DNA of 64,000 bases, taken from contig NZ_JBHYHC010000012.1 of the NCBI RefSeq assembly GCF_042738955.1, positions 56,922 to 120,921 of the forward strand, given 5' to 3'. Source of the stretch: Umezawaea sp042738955 (GTDB lineage: Bacteria > Actinomycetota > Actinomycetes > Mycobacteriales > Pseudonocardiaceae). The position numbers and the translations under genes were made by a program. The number at the start of each line of letters is the position of its first letter. The first letter of the stretch is position 1. Positions 20,024-28,618 of this stretch are shown here, piece by piece. The notes under the pieces were generated by a model, which made no database searches, was not told the origin of the DNA, and worked only from the letters and a program-made list of their open reading frames with translations.

Positions 20024-22898
20024 GACCTGTCCGCACGCCCATCTCCCGGTAGTGCCCGGCCGCCTCGTCGGTGTGCCCCAGCCCGTGCAGCGCGTGCGCC
20101 AGCTCGATGCGGTAGCCGATCCGCCGCGCCAGCTCCAACGCCTGCTCGAACGACGCGTCGGCGTCGGCCGACCCCAGGTCGCGCTGCACCGAGCCCAGCA
20201 CGTTCCACGCGCTCGCCAGGTGGTCGACCAGCGAGCCGCGCCGCAGGTCCTCGACCACCTCCGACGCGACCGCCAGCGCCCGTTCCCGGTGCCCGGCCCT
20301 GCGATGCCCCGCCGCGAGCTTGATCAGGCCGCGCACGGTGTAGTCGGTGTTGCCGACCTCGCGGGCCAGTTCCAGGCCCTCGTAGAGCGACCGCAACGCC
20401 TGTTCGTGGTCGCCCTGCCTGCTCAGGGTCGCGCCGAGCCCGGACAGCACGGACGCCTCCTCGCTGCGTTCGGCGATCTCCCTGCTCCGCGCCAGCGCCT
20501 TGCTCAGGTGCGTCCACGCCGTGTCGAGGTCGCCGGTCGCCAGCGCGATGCGGCCCGTGTTGGCGACGCAGATCGCCAGCATGCGGTGGTTCTCGTTGGC
20601 GGCGTAGAGGTCCGCGGCGGTCCGGGTGCACTCGTGCGCCAGCGCGTACTCGCCGAGCCGCTGGTGCAGCATCCCCTTGATGCCCAGGGCGTACGCCTCG
20701 CCGACCTCGTCGGCCAGTTCGCGGGCGACGTCGAGGTTCCGCGTCGCGTACGCCATCGCCTCGCGGTAGCGGCACGCCATGTAGTACGTGAGCGTGAGCT
20801 GCGAGAGGTTCACCGCCTGCGCCCGCGTGTCGCCCAGCCGCCGCACCGCGTCCAGCCCGGCCTCCTGCTGCGCCACGAGTTCGTCGATGCGGTGCGTGAT
20901 CATCAGGAAGTGGCCGAGGTGGCGGGGCAGGTCCCGGACGTGCCGGTCGGACTCGGTGCGCACGGCGTGCGCGAAGGCCGCGCCGAGGTTGCGGTGCTCG
21001 CCGGCGAACCACGCCAGTGCGGTGGGCAGCGTGAACACGTCCGGCATCGACGTCGGCGGGTGCGCGATCTCCGGTTCGGCGCGCCTGCGACCGGGCAGCA
21101 GCGCGTCCGCGGCGCGGTCGGCGACGGCGAGGTAGTAGTCGAGCAGCCGCGCGTCGGCCTCCGCCCGCCCGTCGGTGTCGGAGACCAGGCTCAGCGCGTG
21201 CTCGCGCAGCAGGTCGTGCAGCCGGAACCGGGCGCGCTCGCGCTGTTCGAGCAGGTGGTGGTCGAGCAGGTCCTCCAGCAGGTCCTCGGCGTCGAGCCGC
21301 CGGACGCCGAGCAGCGCCGCGGCCGTGTGCGCGTCGATGTCCACGCCGGGGTACGCGCCCAGCAACCGGAACGCCCGCTGCTGCCCCGTTTCCAGGTAGG
21401 CGAAGGACAGCGCGAACGCGGCGGCGACATCGCGGTCGTCGATGGCCAGTTCGGCTAATCGTTGCCGCTCGGTGCGCAGCCGCTCGACGAGGTCCTCGAC
21501 CGTCCACCGGGGACGGTGGCGCAGCCGGGCTCCCGCGATCCGGACGGCCAGGGGCAGGTACCCGCACAGCGCGACGAGGTCGGCCACGCCTTCGCCGCGG
21601 TCCTCGCCGACGACCCGCCGGAACAGCAGTTCGGCGTCGTCCGGCGGCAGCACCTCCAGCGAGAGCGGCGCGGCGCCGTCCAGGTTGGGCAGTCTGCGCC
21701 TGCTGGTCACGATGACCGCGCAGCCGGGCGAACCGGGCACGAGCGGGCGCACCTGCGCCGCGTCCACGGCGTTGTCCAGGATCACCAGGGCTTTGCGGCC
21801 CGCCATCGCGGTGCGCCACTCGACCACGCGTTCGTCGGCGTCGGCGGGGATCTCCTGCGCGCCGACGCCGATCGACCGCAGCAGCACGCCCAGCGCGGCG
21901 TGCGGTTCGACCGGCGACCTGGACGGGGTGAAGCCGTGCAGGTCGACGAACAGCCGCCCGTCCGGGAAGCGGTCGGCCAGCTCGTGGCCCGCCCGCACCG
22001 CCAGCGCGGTCTTGCCGACCCCGGCCATGCCGTCGATGGTGACGATCCCGCCGCTGGTCGCGAGCAGCCGCGCCAGCTCGTCCACCCGGCCGGTGAAGTC
22101 GGGCAGGTCGAACGGGAGCGAGTCCGGCGCCCTGGTCTCGACGACCGGAGGCGGCGCGGGCACGACGGGCGCGGGGCTGGGGCTCAACCCGGCGTCGGAG
22201 CGCAGGATCCGCTCGTACAACGCCTTCAGCTCCGGCCCCGGATCGATGCCGAGGTCGTCGGCGAGCAACCGGCGGCACTCGTCGTAGCGGCGCAGCGCCT
22301 CGGCCTGCCTGCCGCACCGGTGCAGCGCGAGGATCAGCAGCCCGACCAGCTTCTCCTGGTACGGGTGCTGGGCGCACAGCGCGGTGAGGTCGCCGACCAC
22401 CTCGCGGTGCCTGCCGAGGTCCAGCTCGCGTTCGACCCACTCCTCGGCGACGCCCAGGTGCTCCTGCACCAGGCCGTCCCGCAGCCGGTCGATCACCGAG
22501 GACCCGGCGACCCCGTCGAACGGCGTGCCCCGCCACAGGGCGAGCGCCTTGAACAGCCCGGCCGCCGGGTCGTCCGACGCCCTGGCCAGCGTCACGAGAC
22601 GGCGGAACACGTGCAGGTCGACCTCGGCGTCCAGCGCGTAGCCGGGTGAGCGCCGCGCGATGCCGAGCCCGGTCGGCTTGAGGATCTTGCGCAGCCGTGA
22701 CACGTAGCCGTGCACGAGGCCCCGCCAGTCGCCGGGCGTCTCCTCGCCCCACAGCGCCTCGGCGAGCCGCTCCACGGACACGCCCTGACCGGCGTTGAGC
22801 GCGAGCACGGCGAGCACGCAGCGCTGCTGCGGAGCGCCCGCGGCCAGCCGCTCCCCGTCGTGCCAGACCTCGACCGACCCCAGGATTCCGATCTCCAT
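20019..22898 (-). CDS. AfsR-like SARP regulator with NTPase and TPR domains
   Basis: A 959-residue regulator. The order is an OmpR-type winged helix (about 1-95), a bacterial transcriptional activation domain (about 96-245), an NB-ARC NTPase with P-loop GMAGVGKTAL (about residue 290), and TPR repeats to the C terminus (about 620-950). This is the AfsR layout; such proteins activate secondary-metabolism or development genes. It may act on the peptide cluster to its left, but distance and orientation give no proof. The ATG at 22898 (MEIGILGSVEVW) is preferred to a GTG four codons upstream because SARPs usually start within a few residues of this motif. Confidence 0.9.
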   Translation of the reverse strand: MEIGILGSVEVWHDGERLAAGAPQQRCVLAVLALNAGQGVSVERLAEALWGEETPGDWRGLVHGYVSRLRKILKPTGLGIARRSPGYALDAEVDLHVFRRLVTLARASDDPAAGLFKALALWRGTPFDGVAGSSVIDRLRDGLVQEHLGVAEEWVERELDLGRHREVVGDLTALCAQHPYQEKLVGLLILALHRCGRQAEALRRYDECRRLLADDLGIDPGPELKALYERILRSDAGLSPSPAPVVPAPPPVVETRAPDSLPFDLPDFTGRVDELARLLATSGGIVTIDGMAGVGKTALAVRAGHELADRFPDGRLFVDLHGFTPSRSPVEPHAALGVLLRSIGVGAQEIPADADERVVEWRTAMAGRKALVILDNAVDAAQVRPLVPGSPGCAVIVTSRRRLPNLDGAAPLSLEVLPPDDAELLFRRVVGEDRGEGVADLVALCGYLPLAVRIAGARLRHRPRWTVEDLVERLRTERQRLAELAIDDRDVAAAFALSFAYLETGQQRAFRLLGAYPGVDIDAHTAAALLGVRRLDAEDLLEDLLDHHLLEQRERARFRLHDLLREHALSLVSDTDGRAEADARLLDYYLAVADRAADALLPGRRRAEPEIAHPPTSMPDVFTLPTALAWFAGEHRNLGAAFAHAVRTESDRHVRDLPRHLGHFLMITHRIDELVAQQEAGLDAVRRLGDTRAQAVNLSQLTLTYYMACRYREAMAYATRNLDVARELADEVGEAYALGIKGMLHQRLGEYALAHECTRTAADLYAANENHRMLAICVANTGRIALATGDLDTAWTHLSKALARSREIAERSEEASVLSGLGATLSRQGDHEQALRSLYEGLELAREVGNTDYTVRGLIKLAAGHRRAGHRERALAVASEVVEDLRRGSLVDHLASAWNVLGSVQRDLGSADADASFEQALELARRIGYRIELAHALHGLGHTDEAAGHYREMGVRTGR

Positions 22899-22996
22899 GA
22901 CGATCACCACACTAGTCGTCCAGGTTTCGTGCAGGTGCCCTGCTTAGGTTTCTCACAGCACCTGATTCCACATCTCACCTGGGGAGACCGGCACCC

Positions 22997-24217
22997 ATGT
23001 CCCGACGTCTGTGCGCACTGATCGCCGCGGCGGTCCTGCCTCTGACCACCCTCACCGCCCCGGTCGCGTCGGCCGAGCCGACCAGCGGCCCGGACGCCTG
23101 CGCCTACCACGCCGACCAGGCGGGCTTCACCGGCGACGCGCTGGTCGAGGCGATCGCGGTCGGCATGACCGAGTCGCACTGCCGACCCGACGCGACCCAC
23201 CGCGACGACAACGGCCAGCTCGACCAGGGCTTCTGGCAGATCGGCACGCCCGACGGCAGCCTCAACAGCTGCTACCTGAACCCGGCCTGCAACTCCGAGG
23301 TCGCGCACACCATGTACGAGGCGCAGGGCGAGAAGTGGCTGCCGAAGTGGCGGGCGAGCTACGGCACACCGCGCTACCAGGAGTGGCTGCCCGTGGCACG
23401 GGAGGCGGCCAAGCCCTACCTGGACCCGAGGATCGGCCGGGTCGGCGTGCTGTCGGGTGGCACGTTGTCGGTGAAGGAGGGCTCGCTCTGGTCGAGTTGG
23501 ACCACGCAGTTGGGTGGGGTGGCGAAGTTCGAGATCGACGGCAACCGGATCGGCGTGCTGACCACCGGCGGTGACGTGATGGTCAAGGAAGGCGACCTGT
23601 TCGCCCAGTGGACCACGCAACTGGGTGGTGCGAAGGACTTCCACCTGGCCGGCGGTCGGATCGGGGTGTTGCGCAACGACGGGTCGCTGGCCGTCAAGGA
23701 CGGGTCGTTGTGGGCCGGGTGGACGGAGCAGGTCGGTGACGTGAAGGACTTCGACCTGACGGCGAACCGGATCGGGGTGGTGGCGACCACCGGCGAGGTG
23801 TCGGTCAAGGAGGGTGACCTGTTCGCGCCGTGGACCCCGCAGGTGGGTGGCGTGAAGGACGTCGAGCTGGCAGGCAACCGGATCGGTGTGCTGCGCGACA
23901 ACGGGTCGTTGGCGGTCAAGGACGGCACGCTGTGGGCGACTTGGGCCGAGCAGACGAGCGACGTCAGGGACTTCGACATCACGCCCACCCGTGTCGGTGT
24001 CGTGCAGAGCGGTGGGCACGTACGGGTCAAGGACGGCGACCTGCACGCCCAGTGGGTCGACCAGCTGGAGCAGGGCGTCGAGATCGAGCTGTCCGGCAAC
24101 CGCGTGGGCGTTCGGCAGTCCCACGGCGCGTTCCAGGTCAAGGAGGGCACGCTCTGGGCGAGCTGGACCGAGCAGGCCCCCTCGGTCTCCCAGGGTGACC
24201 TGACCCACCGCCGCTAG
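22997..24217 (+). CDS. Secreted lysozyme/SLT-like enzyme with C-terminal 37-residue repeat module
   Basis: A 406-residue secreted protein. A signal peptide (about 1-27) is followed by a small lysozyme/lytic-transglycosylase-like domain (about 30-145) with the candidate catalytic Glu in VGMTESHC, a QGFWQIG motif and Cys residues at CAYH, SHC, NSC and PAC. From 23438 to the stop there are seven repeats of 36-37 residues (GVLxxxGxLxVKEGxLWxxW). The first three repeats are almost identical in DNA to those of the two genes that follow on the other strand. Expected to cut peptidoglycan outside the cell, the repeats perhaps binding wall or glycan. Ribosome site GGGGAG upstream. Confidence 0.8.
   Translation: MSRRLCALIAAAVLPLTTLTAPVASAEPTSGPDACAYHADQAGFTGDALVEAIAVGMTESHCRPDATHRDDNGQLDQGFWQIGTPDGSLNSCYLNPACNSEVAHTMYEAQGEKWLPKWRASYGTPRYQEWLPVAREAAKPYLDPRIGRVGVLSGGTLSVKEGSLWSSWTTQLGGVAKFEIDGNRIGVLTTGGDVMVKEGDLFAQWTTQLGGAKDFHLAGGRIGVLRNDGSLAVKDGSLWAGWTEQVGDVKDFDLTANRIGVVATTGEVSVKEGDLFAPWTPQVGGVKDVELAGNRIGVLRDNGSLAVKDGTLWATWAEQTSDVRDFDITPTRVGVVQSGGHVRVKDGDLHAQWVDQLEQGVEIELSGNRVGVRQSHGAFQVKEGTLWASWTEQAPSVSQGDLTHRR
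23438..24214 (+). repeat. Seven tandem 37-residue repeats, copy 1
   Basis: Seven units in frame, the first with 36 residues and the others 37. Each has R-I/V-GV near its start, G-x-L/V-x-VK-E/D-G, L-W/F-x-x-W, and a D-F/V/I-x-L end. Seven units of this kind could close a seven-bladed propeller; that is inference. Confidence 0.9.
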
Positions 24218-24228
24218 CGACCACGAAC

Positions 24229-24262
24229 GGCGCTCCCCCGGACCTGGGTCCGGGGGAGCGCC
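24229..24262. terminator. Bidirectional terminator hairpin
   Basis: A 15-bp perfect stem, GGCGCTCCCCCGGAC (24229-24243) with 24248-24262, and a four-base loop. It lies between the convergent ends of the lysozyme-like gene (24217) and the GH19-like gene (24275). Confidence 0.85.
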
Positions 24263-24274
24263 CTTGTCGTGTGG

Positions 24275-25690
24275 TCAGTGGCGGGAGCAGGTGATCTGGG
24301 AGTCGGGGACGGGGAGCGAGCCGCCGCTGAAGTAGCGGAGGGCGGACTTGAAGTCGGCGCAACGTTCGGCGTCCTCGGCGGAGCTGGCGAGGTAGCCGAC
24401 GTAGCGGGAGATCAGGCCCATGTCGTAGTGGTCGGCGGCGTTGTTGGAGTCCGAGCGGGCCACCGTCCAGTACCAGCGGGCGATCGGAGCGCTGTACTGG
24501 AGGCTGCGCGCCAACTCGGGGTTGCCGAGCAGGTCGACGCCGAGGTGGGTGCCCGCGCCCCGGTAGTTGCTGTCGGTGGTCAGCTGCATGAAGCCGCGGC
24601 CCTGGTAGGGGTGGCCGGTGCCTTCCAGCGCGTTGTAGCGGAACCCGCTCTCGTTGCGCAGGGTCGCGAGGAAGGCGGCCTTGCGCGCCGGGGTGGTGAT
24701 GCCGCCGCGGACCATCTCGGCGTTCAGGCTCTCCAGCCCCTGTTCGACGGTGCCCGGATCGCCGATCGTGCCGTAGATGTTGCGGAGGTCCTGGAGCGTG
24801 ACGGCACTCGCGGCGGCAGCGGGTGAACTGAGGTCCGCCGACGTGACGCCACTCGCCTGCTCGGTCCAGGCGGAGAACAGGTCGCCCTCCTTGACGGCGA
24901 ACGACCCGTTCTCGCGGAGCACGCCCAGCCGGTTGCCGGACAGCTCGATGTCCTTGGCCCCGCCCATCTGGTTGACCCAGCCCGCGAAGAGGTCGCCCTC
25001 CTTGGCCGTGGCCTCACCGTTGGCGAAGACGACGCCGATGCGGTTGGCCGTCAACTCGAAGGTGGCGACGTTGCCCGCCTGCTCGGTCCACCCCGCCCAC
25101 AACGTGCCGTCCTTGACCGCCAACGAACCGTCGTTGCGCAGCACACCGATCCGACCACCGGCCAGCTCGATGTCCTTCGCACCGCCGAGCTGCCCGGTCC
25201 ACTGGGCGTACAGGTCGCCCTCCTTGACCGTGACCTCGCCGGTGGTGGACACGACCCCGACCCGGTTCGGGGTGAGGTCGAAGTCCTGCACACCACCGGC
25301 CTGCTCCGTCCACCCGGCCCACAACGACCCGTCCTTGACCGCCAGCGACCCGTCGTTGCGCAGCACACCGATCCGACCACCGGCCAAGTGGAAGTCCTTC
25401 GCACCACCCAACTGCGTGGTCCACTGGGCGAACAGATCGCCTTCCTTGACCATCACGTCACCACCGGTGGTCAGCACGCCGATCCGGTTGCCGTCGATCT
25501 CGAACTTCGCCACCCCACCCAACTGCGTCGTCCAACTCGACCAGAGCGAGCCCTCCTTCACCGACAACGTGCCACCCGACAGCACACCGACCCGCGGCCC
25601 GGTTTCGGCGGCGTGCGCGGCCGGGGTGGACAGGAACGTGGTGGCGAGCGTGGCCCCGATCAGTGCGACGCCCGCGATCTGCTTCTTCAT
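24275..25690 (-). CDS. Secreted GH19-like endolysin/chitinase with N-terminal repeat module
   Basis: A 471-residue secreted protein. After the signal peptide (about 1-28) come seven 37-residue repeats (residues 33-290), then a GH19-type lysozyme/chitinase domain (about 295-471). GH19 features are the candidate catalytic Glu in LRNESGF, then YQGRGFMQLTTDSNY and a later NPELA...WYW segment. The domain order is the reverse of the two neighbours, whose repeats are C-terminal. It follows the M15-like gene after 23 bases, so the two probably share a transcript. Likely target is peptidoglycan or chitin; which one cannot be settled by eye. Confidence 0.85.
   Translation of the reverse strand: MKKQIAGVALIGATLATTFLSTPAAHAAETGPRVGVLSGGTLSVKEGSLWSSWTTQLGGVAKFEIDGNRIGVLTTGGDVMVKEGDLFAQWTTQLGGAKDFHLAGGRIGVLRNDGSLAVKDGSLWAGWTEQAGGVQDFDLTPNRVGVVSTTGEVTVKEGDLYAQWTGQLGGAKDIELAGGRIGVLRNDGSLAVKDGTLWAGWTEQAGNVATFELTANRIGVVFANGEATAKEGDLFAGWVNQMGGAKDIELSGNRLGVLRENGSFAVKEGDLFSAWTEQASGVTSADLSSPAAAASAVTLQDLRNIYGTIGDPGTVEQGLESLNAEMVRGGITTPARKAAFLATLRNESGFRYNALEGTGHPYQGRGFMQLTTDSNYRGAGTHLGVDLLGNPELARSLQYSAPIARWYWTVARSDSNNAADHYDMGLISRYVGYLASSAEDAERCADFKSALRYFSGGSLPVPDSQITCSRH
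24821..25594 (-). repeat. Seven tandem 37-residue repeats, copy 2
   Basis: Same module as at 23438-24214, in opposite orientation and N-terminal to the catalytic domain. Units 1-3 differ from copy 1 at only a few bases, while units 4-7 have drifted more. Confidence 0.9.
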
Positions 25691-25713
25691 CTCGATGCCC
25701 TTTTCCGGCCGGT

Positions 25714-27048
25714 TCAGCGGTGGGTGAGGTCAGCGGCGGTGACGGACGAGGCCTGCTCGGTCCACGAGGCGAAGAGCGAGCCTTCCTTCACCGCGAAGGA
25801 ACCGTCGTTGCGCAGCACCCCGAGACGGTCCGCGGACAGCTCGACGTCCTTCGCGCCGCCCATCTGGTTGACCCAGCCCGCGAAGAGGTCGCCCTCCTTG
25901 ACGGTGACCTCGCCGTTCGCGAAGACGACCCCGATGCGGTTGTTCGTCATCTCGAAGTTCGCGACGTTGTTCGCCTGCTCGGTCCAGCCGGCCCACAACG
26001 TGCCGTCCTTGACCGCCAGCGTTCCGTTGTCGCGCAGCACACCGATCCGGCCGGCGGCCAGCTCGATGTCCTTCGCCCCACCCACCTGCGGGGTCCACGG
26101 CGCGAACAGGTCGCCCTCCTTGACCGACACCTCACCGGTGGTGGACACGACACCGATCCGGTTCTGGGTGAGGTCGAAGTCCTTCACGTCACCGACCTGC
26201 TCGGTCCACGCCGACCACAACGTGCCGTCCTTCACCGCGAGCGACCCGTTGTTGCGCAGCACACCGATCCGACCACCCGCGAGGTGGAAGTCCTTCGCAC
26301 CGCCCAGTTGCGTCGTCCACGGCGCGAACAGGTCGCCTTCCTTGACCATCACGTCGCCACTCGTGGTGAGGACACCGATCCGGTTGCCGTCGATCTCGAA
26401 CTTCGCCACCCCACCCAACTGCGTGGTCCAGCTCGACCAGAGGTTCCCCTCCTTCACCGACAACGTGCCACCCGACAGCACGCCGACCCGGCCGATCTGC
26501 TGGGCGGCCTGCGTCCACCAGGACGTCTGCTTGTTCGCGCCCGCCCAGCTGAAGCTGATGTGGACGTGGTCTTGGTGCGGGCTGTCGCCGGTGTACGGCG
26601 TCCACCCGGCGTCGGGCCGGTACGCCTCCCAGATCTTGTTGTTCCAGATCACGTACATGACGCCGAGGCGGCGGGCCATCGCGTGCTTGTTGCCGTTCTG
26701 GTCGGTCGCCAGCAGCCAGCCGAGGAAGTCCTCCGCCTTGGCCCGGTCCGCGGTGTCGAAGTAGTTGAAGTGGTAGTCGAGCGCGCGGCCCTCGTGGTGC
26801 TCGCTGGTGGTGCCGTCGCAGTTGCGGGTGATGCCCGCGGTGTGGTTGCCGTAGGTGGCGTTGAGCAGGTCGCGCACCCCGATCGGGCCCGGCTTGGCCG
26901 ACGCCTCGCAGGTCTGCTGCCCGTCGTAGGCGGAGTAGGGGTCGATCCCGGCGCCGAAGCTCGGCGTCGTCGGCGCGGCCTGCGCCGAGGCAGTGCCGAG
27001 CGCGAGGGCCACGACGACCGCGGCCAGGACGCTCTTGATTCCACGCAT
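25714..27048 (-). CDS. Secreted M15-like peptidase with C-terminal repeat module
   Basis: A 444-residue secreted protein. A signal peptide (about 1-25) leads into a zinc D,D-peptidase-like domain of the VanY/ARB-07466 type (about 30-185). The metal motifs are SEHHEGRALDYH (HxxGxAxD) and HQDHVHISF (HxDHVH). Seven 37-residue repeats then run to the stop. The ATG has GGGAG upstream. First gene of a two-gene operon with the GH19-like gene. It probably cleaves peptide stems or crosslinks of peptidoglycan, complementing the glycan-cutting neighbours. Confidence 0.85.
   Translation of the reverse strand: MRGIKSVLAAVVVALALGTASAQAAPTTPSFGAGIDPYSAYDGQQTCEASAKPGPIGVRDLLNATYGNHTAGITRNCDGTTSEHHEGRALDYHFNYFDTADRAKAEDFLGWLLATDQNGNKHAMARRLGVMYVIWNNKIWEAYRPDAGWTPYTGDSPHQDHVHISFSWAGANKQTSWWTQAAQQIGRVGVLSGGTLSVKEGNLWSSWTTQLGGVAKFEIDGNRIGVLTTSGDVMVKEGDLFAPWTTQLGGAKDFHLAGGRIGVLRNNGSLAVKDGTLWSAWTEQVGDVKDFDLTQNRIGVVSTTGEVSVKEGDLFAPWTPQVGGAKDIELAAGRIGVLRDNGTLAVKDGTLWAGWTEQANNVANFEMTNNRIGVVFANGEVTVKEGDLFAGWVNQMGGAKDVELSADRLGVLRNDGSFAVKEGSLFASWTEQASSVTAADLTHR
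25717..26490 (-). repeat. Seven tandem 37-residue repeats, copy 3
   Basis: Third copy of the module, ending directly at the stop codon. Unit 4 (GEVSVKEGDLFAPWTPQVGG) matches copy 1 better than copy 2, while unit 6 matches copy 2 better, so the copies are mosaics. Confidence 0.9.
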
Positions 27049-27376
27049 GCTTATTCTCCCAAGAATTCGGTCACGATCGACTCTGCGTGTTCCCTGTTGT
27101 TGGCCGCTATCAGCACGACCACGTGGGAACCGGATTCATCGACGCGGACCCTCAGGTTCTCCAGCACTGTTCCCCTGAGCGCGTCCGGATCGATGTTCGC
27201 TTTCAACTTTCTCTCGACCAGGAACATCGTGGGGCAAATACTGCCGGGCTCGACAACGCTGGAACAAGACTTCCAGGCCGTCCGGAAATGCCCTGGCCGG
27301 ATCAGGACAAGGCCGTCCAGGTTCCGTCCAGGTTCGCCAAGGGTGTCGTGCAGGTCGCTCGAATAGCGTTTCCGGC
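27049..27376. other. Divergent intergenic region with leaderless-type promoter
   Basis: No gene is evident. A lower-GC stretch at 27050-27260 should carry the promoter of the peptidase/GH19 operon. At the right end TAGCGT (27364-27369) lies seven bases before the ATG at 27377, as for a leaderless transcript. Confidence 0.5.
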
Positions 27377-27916
27377 ATGCGTACCGGAGATGTGCAGGAA
27401 TTGGTCATGCGGGCACGGACCGAGATCGTACTGTGCCTGTCGAACGGAGCCGACGACCTCGTCGACCTCCACTTCCTCCCGCGGGGAACCCCCGTGCGCG
27501 TCCTCTACCCCGACGCCGTGGACCGCGCCTCAGTACCCGTCTTCCTGCGCGGCGACGACCAGGTCCGCGTCTGTGCCGCCCTTCCCACCAGCCTCGTCCT
27601 CTGCGACGACACCGCCGTGTTCCCCGGCCCCACCACCATCACGACCCCGGAAACCGTCACCCTGCTGAAGGCTTGGTTCGACCACCTGTGGGCGAGCGCC
27701 ATGTCCGCCGACACCCGCAGTGCGGACGGTTTGACCGACCAGGAAAGAACAATCCTGCGCCTACTGGCCGGCGGCGTAACCGACGACGCCGCAGCGGCCA
27801 GACTCGGCACGTCCGCGAGATCGGTGCGCCGAGTGATGGCAGGCGTGATGGGACGACTCGGAGCACGCAGCCGTTTCCAGGCCGGACAACTGGCGGCACG
27901 GCGTGGCTGGCTGTAG
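27377..27916 (+). CDS. LuxR-type HTH protein
   Basis: A 179-residue protein. The C-terminal HTH (about 118-179) reads LTDQERTILRLLAGGVTDDA and continues to a typical LuxR recognition helix (SARSVRRVMAGVMGRLGA). The N-terminal part (about 1-110) starts with a PLD/TrmB-like segment (ARTEIVLCLSNGADDLVDLH, then GTPVRVLYP), a layout of LuxR-like actinobacterial orphan regulators. No receiver phosphorylation site is seen. The gene appears leaderless (TAGCGT seven bases before the ATG). It is next to the hydrolase operon, so local control is possible but unproved. Confidence 0.8.
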   Translation: MRTGDVQELVMRARTEIVLCLSNGADDLVDLHFLPRGTPVRVLYPDAVDRASVPVFLRGDDQVRVCAALPTSLVLCDDTAVFPGPTTITTPETVTLLKAWFDHLWASAMSADTRSADGLTDQERTILRLLAGGVTDDAAAARLGTSARSVRRVMAGVMGRLGARSRFQAGQLAARRGWL

Positions 27917-28124
27917 CGGCGAATTCGAACAACGCCCTTTGAAGTAAGTTCTTGTCACCCCTCGGCGAGCATGGATGACGTGACGCTATTCCACTTCCCA
28001 TTCGAAGGAGTTTCACTGCGGAGACCGGGACGAGTTCCGTGTCCGTGATCGGTCTGGGGTTGGTGGCCTCGGCGCTCGCGGGCGCGTATCTCCAAGCGGG
28101 GTACAGGACCTCGGTGTCCGGCGC

Positions 28125-28136
28125 TAGCGTGCGGCC
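28125..28136 (+). promoter_or_regulatory. -10 box of a leaderless transcript
   Basis: TAGCGT (28125-28130) stands exactly six bases before the ATG at 28137, leaving no room for a ribosome site. The same arrangement occurs at 27364-27377, 35894-35906, 38819-38831 and 53215-53228. Confidence 0.6.
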
Positions 28137-28520
28137 ATGGACGAGACCTCGCGAACCCGGCGGATCGCTCAGGAGTACGTGGACCGCACCGAGCGGCGTG
28201 ACTGGGACGGGCTGGGTGCCCTGCTGGTCGAGGACGTGGTGTACGAGATGCCGCAGACCAGGGAACGCTTCCACGGGCGGGCGACGTTGTTGCGGTTCAA
28301 CCAGGAGTACCCCGGTGACTGGCACCTGCGGATGCGGCGGGTCGTCGCCGACGGCCCGCACGCGGCGTTGTGGCTCGACGCGCGGGTCGGCGAGGAGGAG
28401 ATGGCCGCCTGCGTGTGGTTGGAGGTGTCCGAGGACGGGCTGATCAGCCGGGTCACCGACTACTGGCCGGAGGCCTACGAGCCGCCCGCCGACCGGGGAT
28501 TTCCCGTCGAGCGCTACTAG
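28137..28520 (+). CDS. SnoaL/NTF2-like protein
   Basis: A 127-residue protein with the cone-shaped NTF2 fold pattern: helix RRIAQEYVDRTERRDWDGLGALLVEDVVYEMP split into N-terminal helices, then the HGRATLLRF segment and alternating strands ending VTDYWPEAYEPP. Such proteins are small-molecule isomerases, cyclases or orphan binders; catalytic residues cannot be assigned. It is transcribed alone, apparently leaderless, upstream of the esterase operon that contains two more NTF2-like genes. Confidence 0.8.
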   Translation: MDETSRTRRIAQEYVDRTERRDWDGLGALLVEDVVYEMPQTRERFHGRATLLRFNQEYPGDWHLRMRRVVADGPHAALWLDARVGEEEMAACVWLEVSEDGLISRVTDYWPEAYEPPADRGFPVERY

Positions 28521-28618
28521 CTCGGAGTCATTTGACTGATGTGCCGGTGCTCGGTGGGGCCGCAGGATCGTGTCGAGTCGTCCGCGCGGTGCGGGCGTTC
28601 GACCGTGAGGGGCCGCAG

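Noticed and set aside
23438..26490. Tandem repeats as a CRISPR array
   Set aside because: The units are in-frame 37-codon protein repeats with no spacers.
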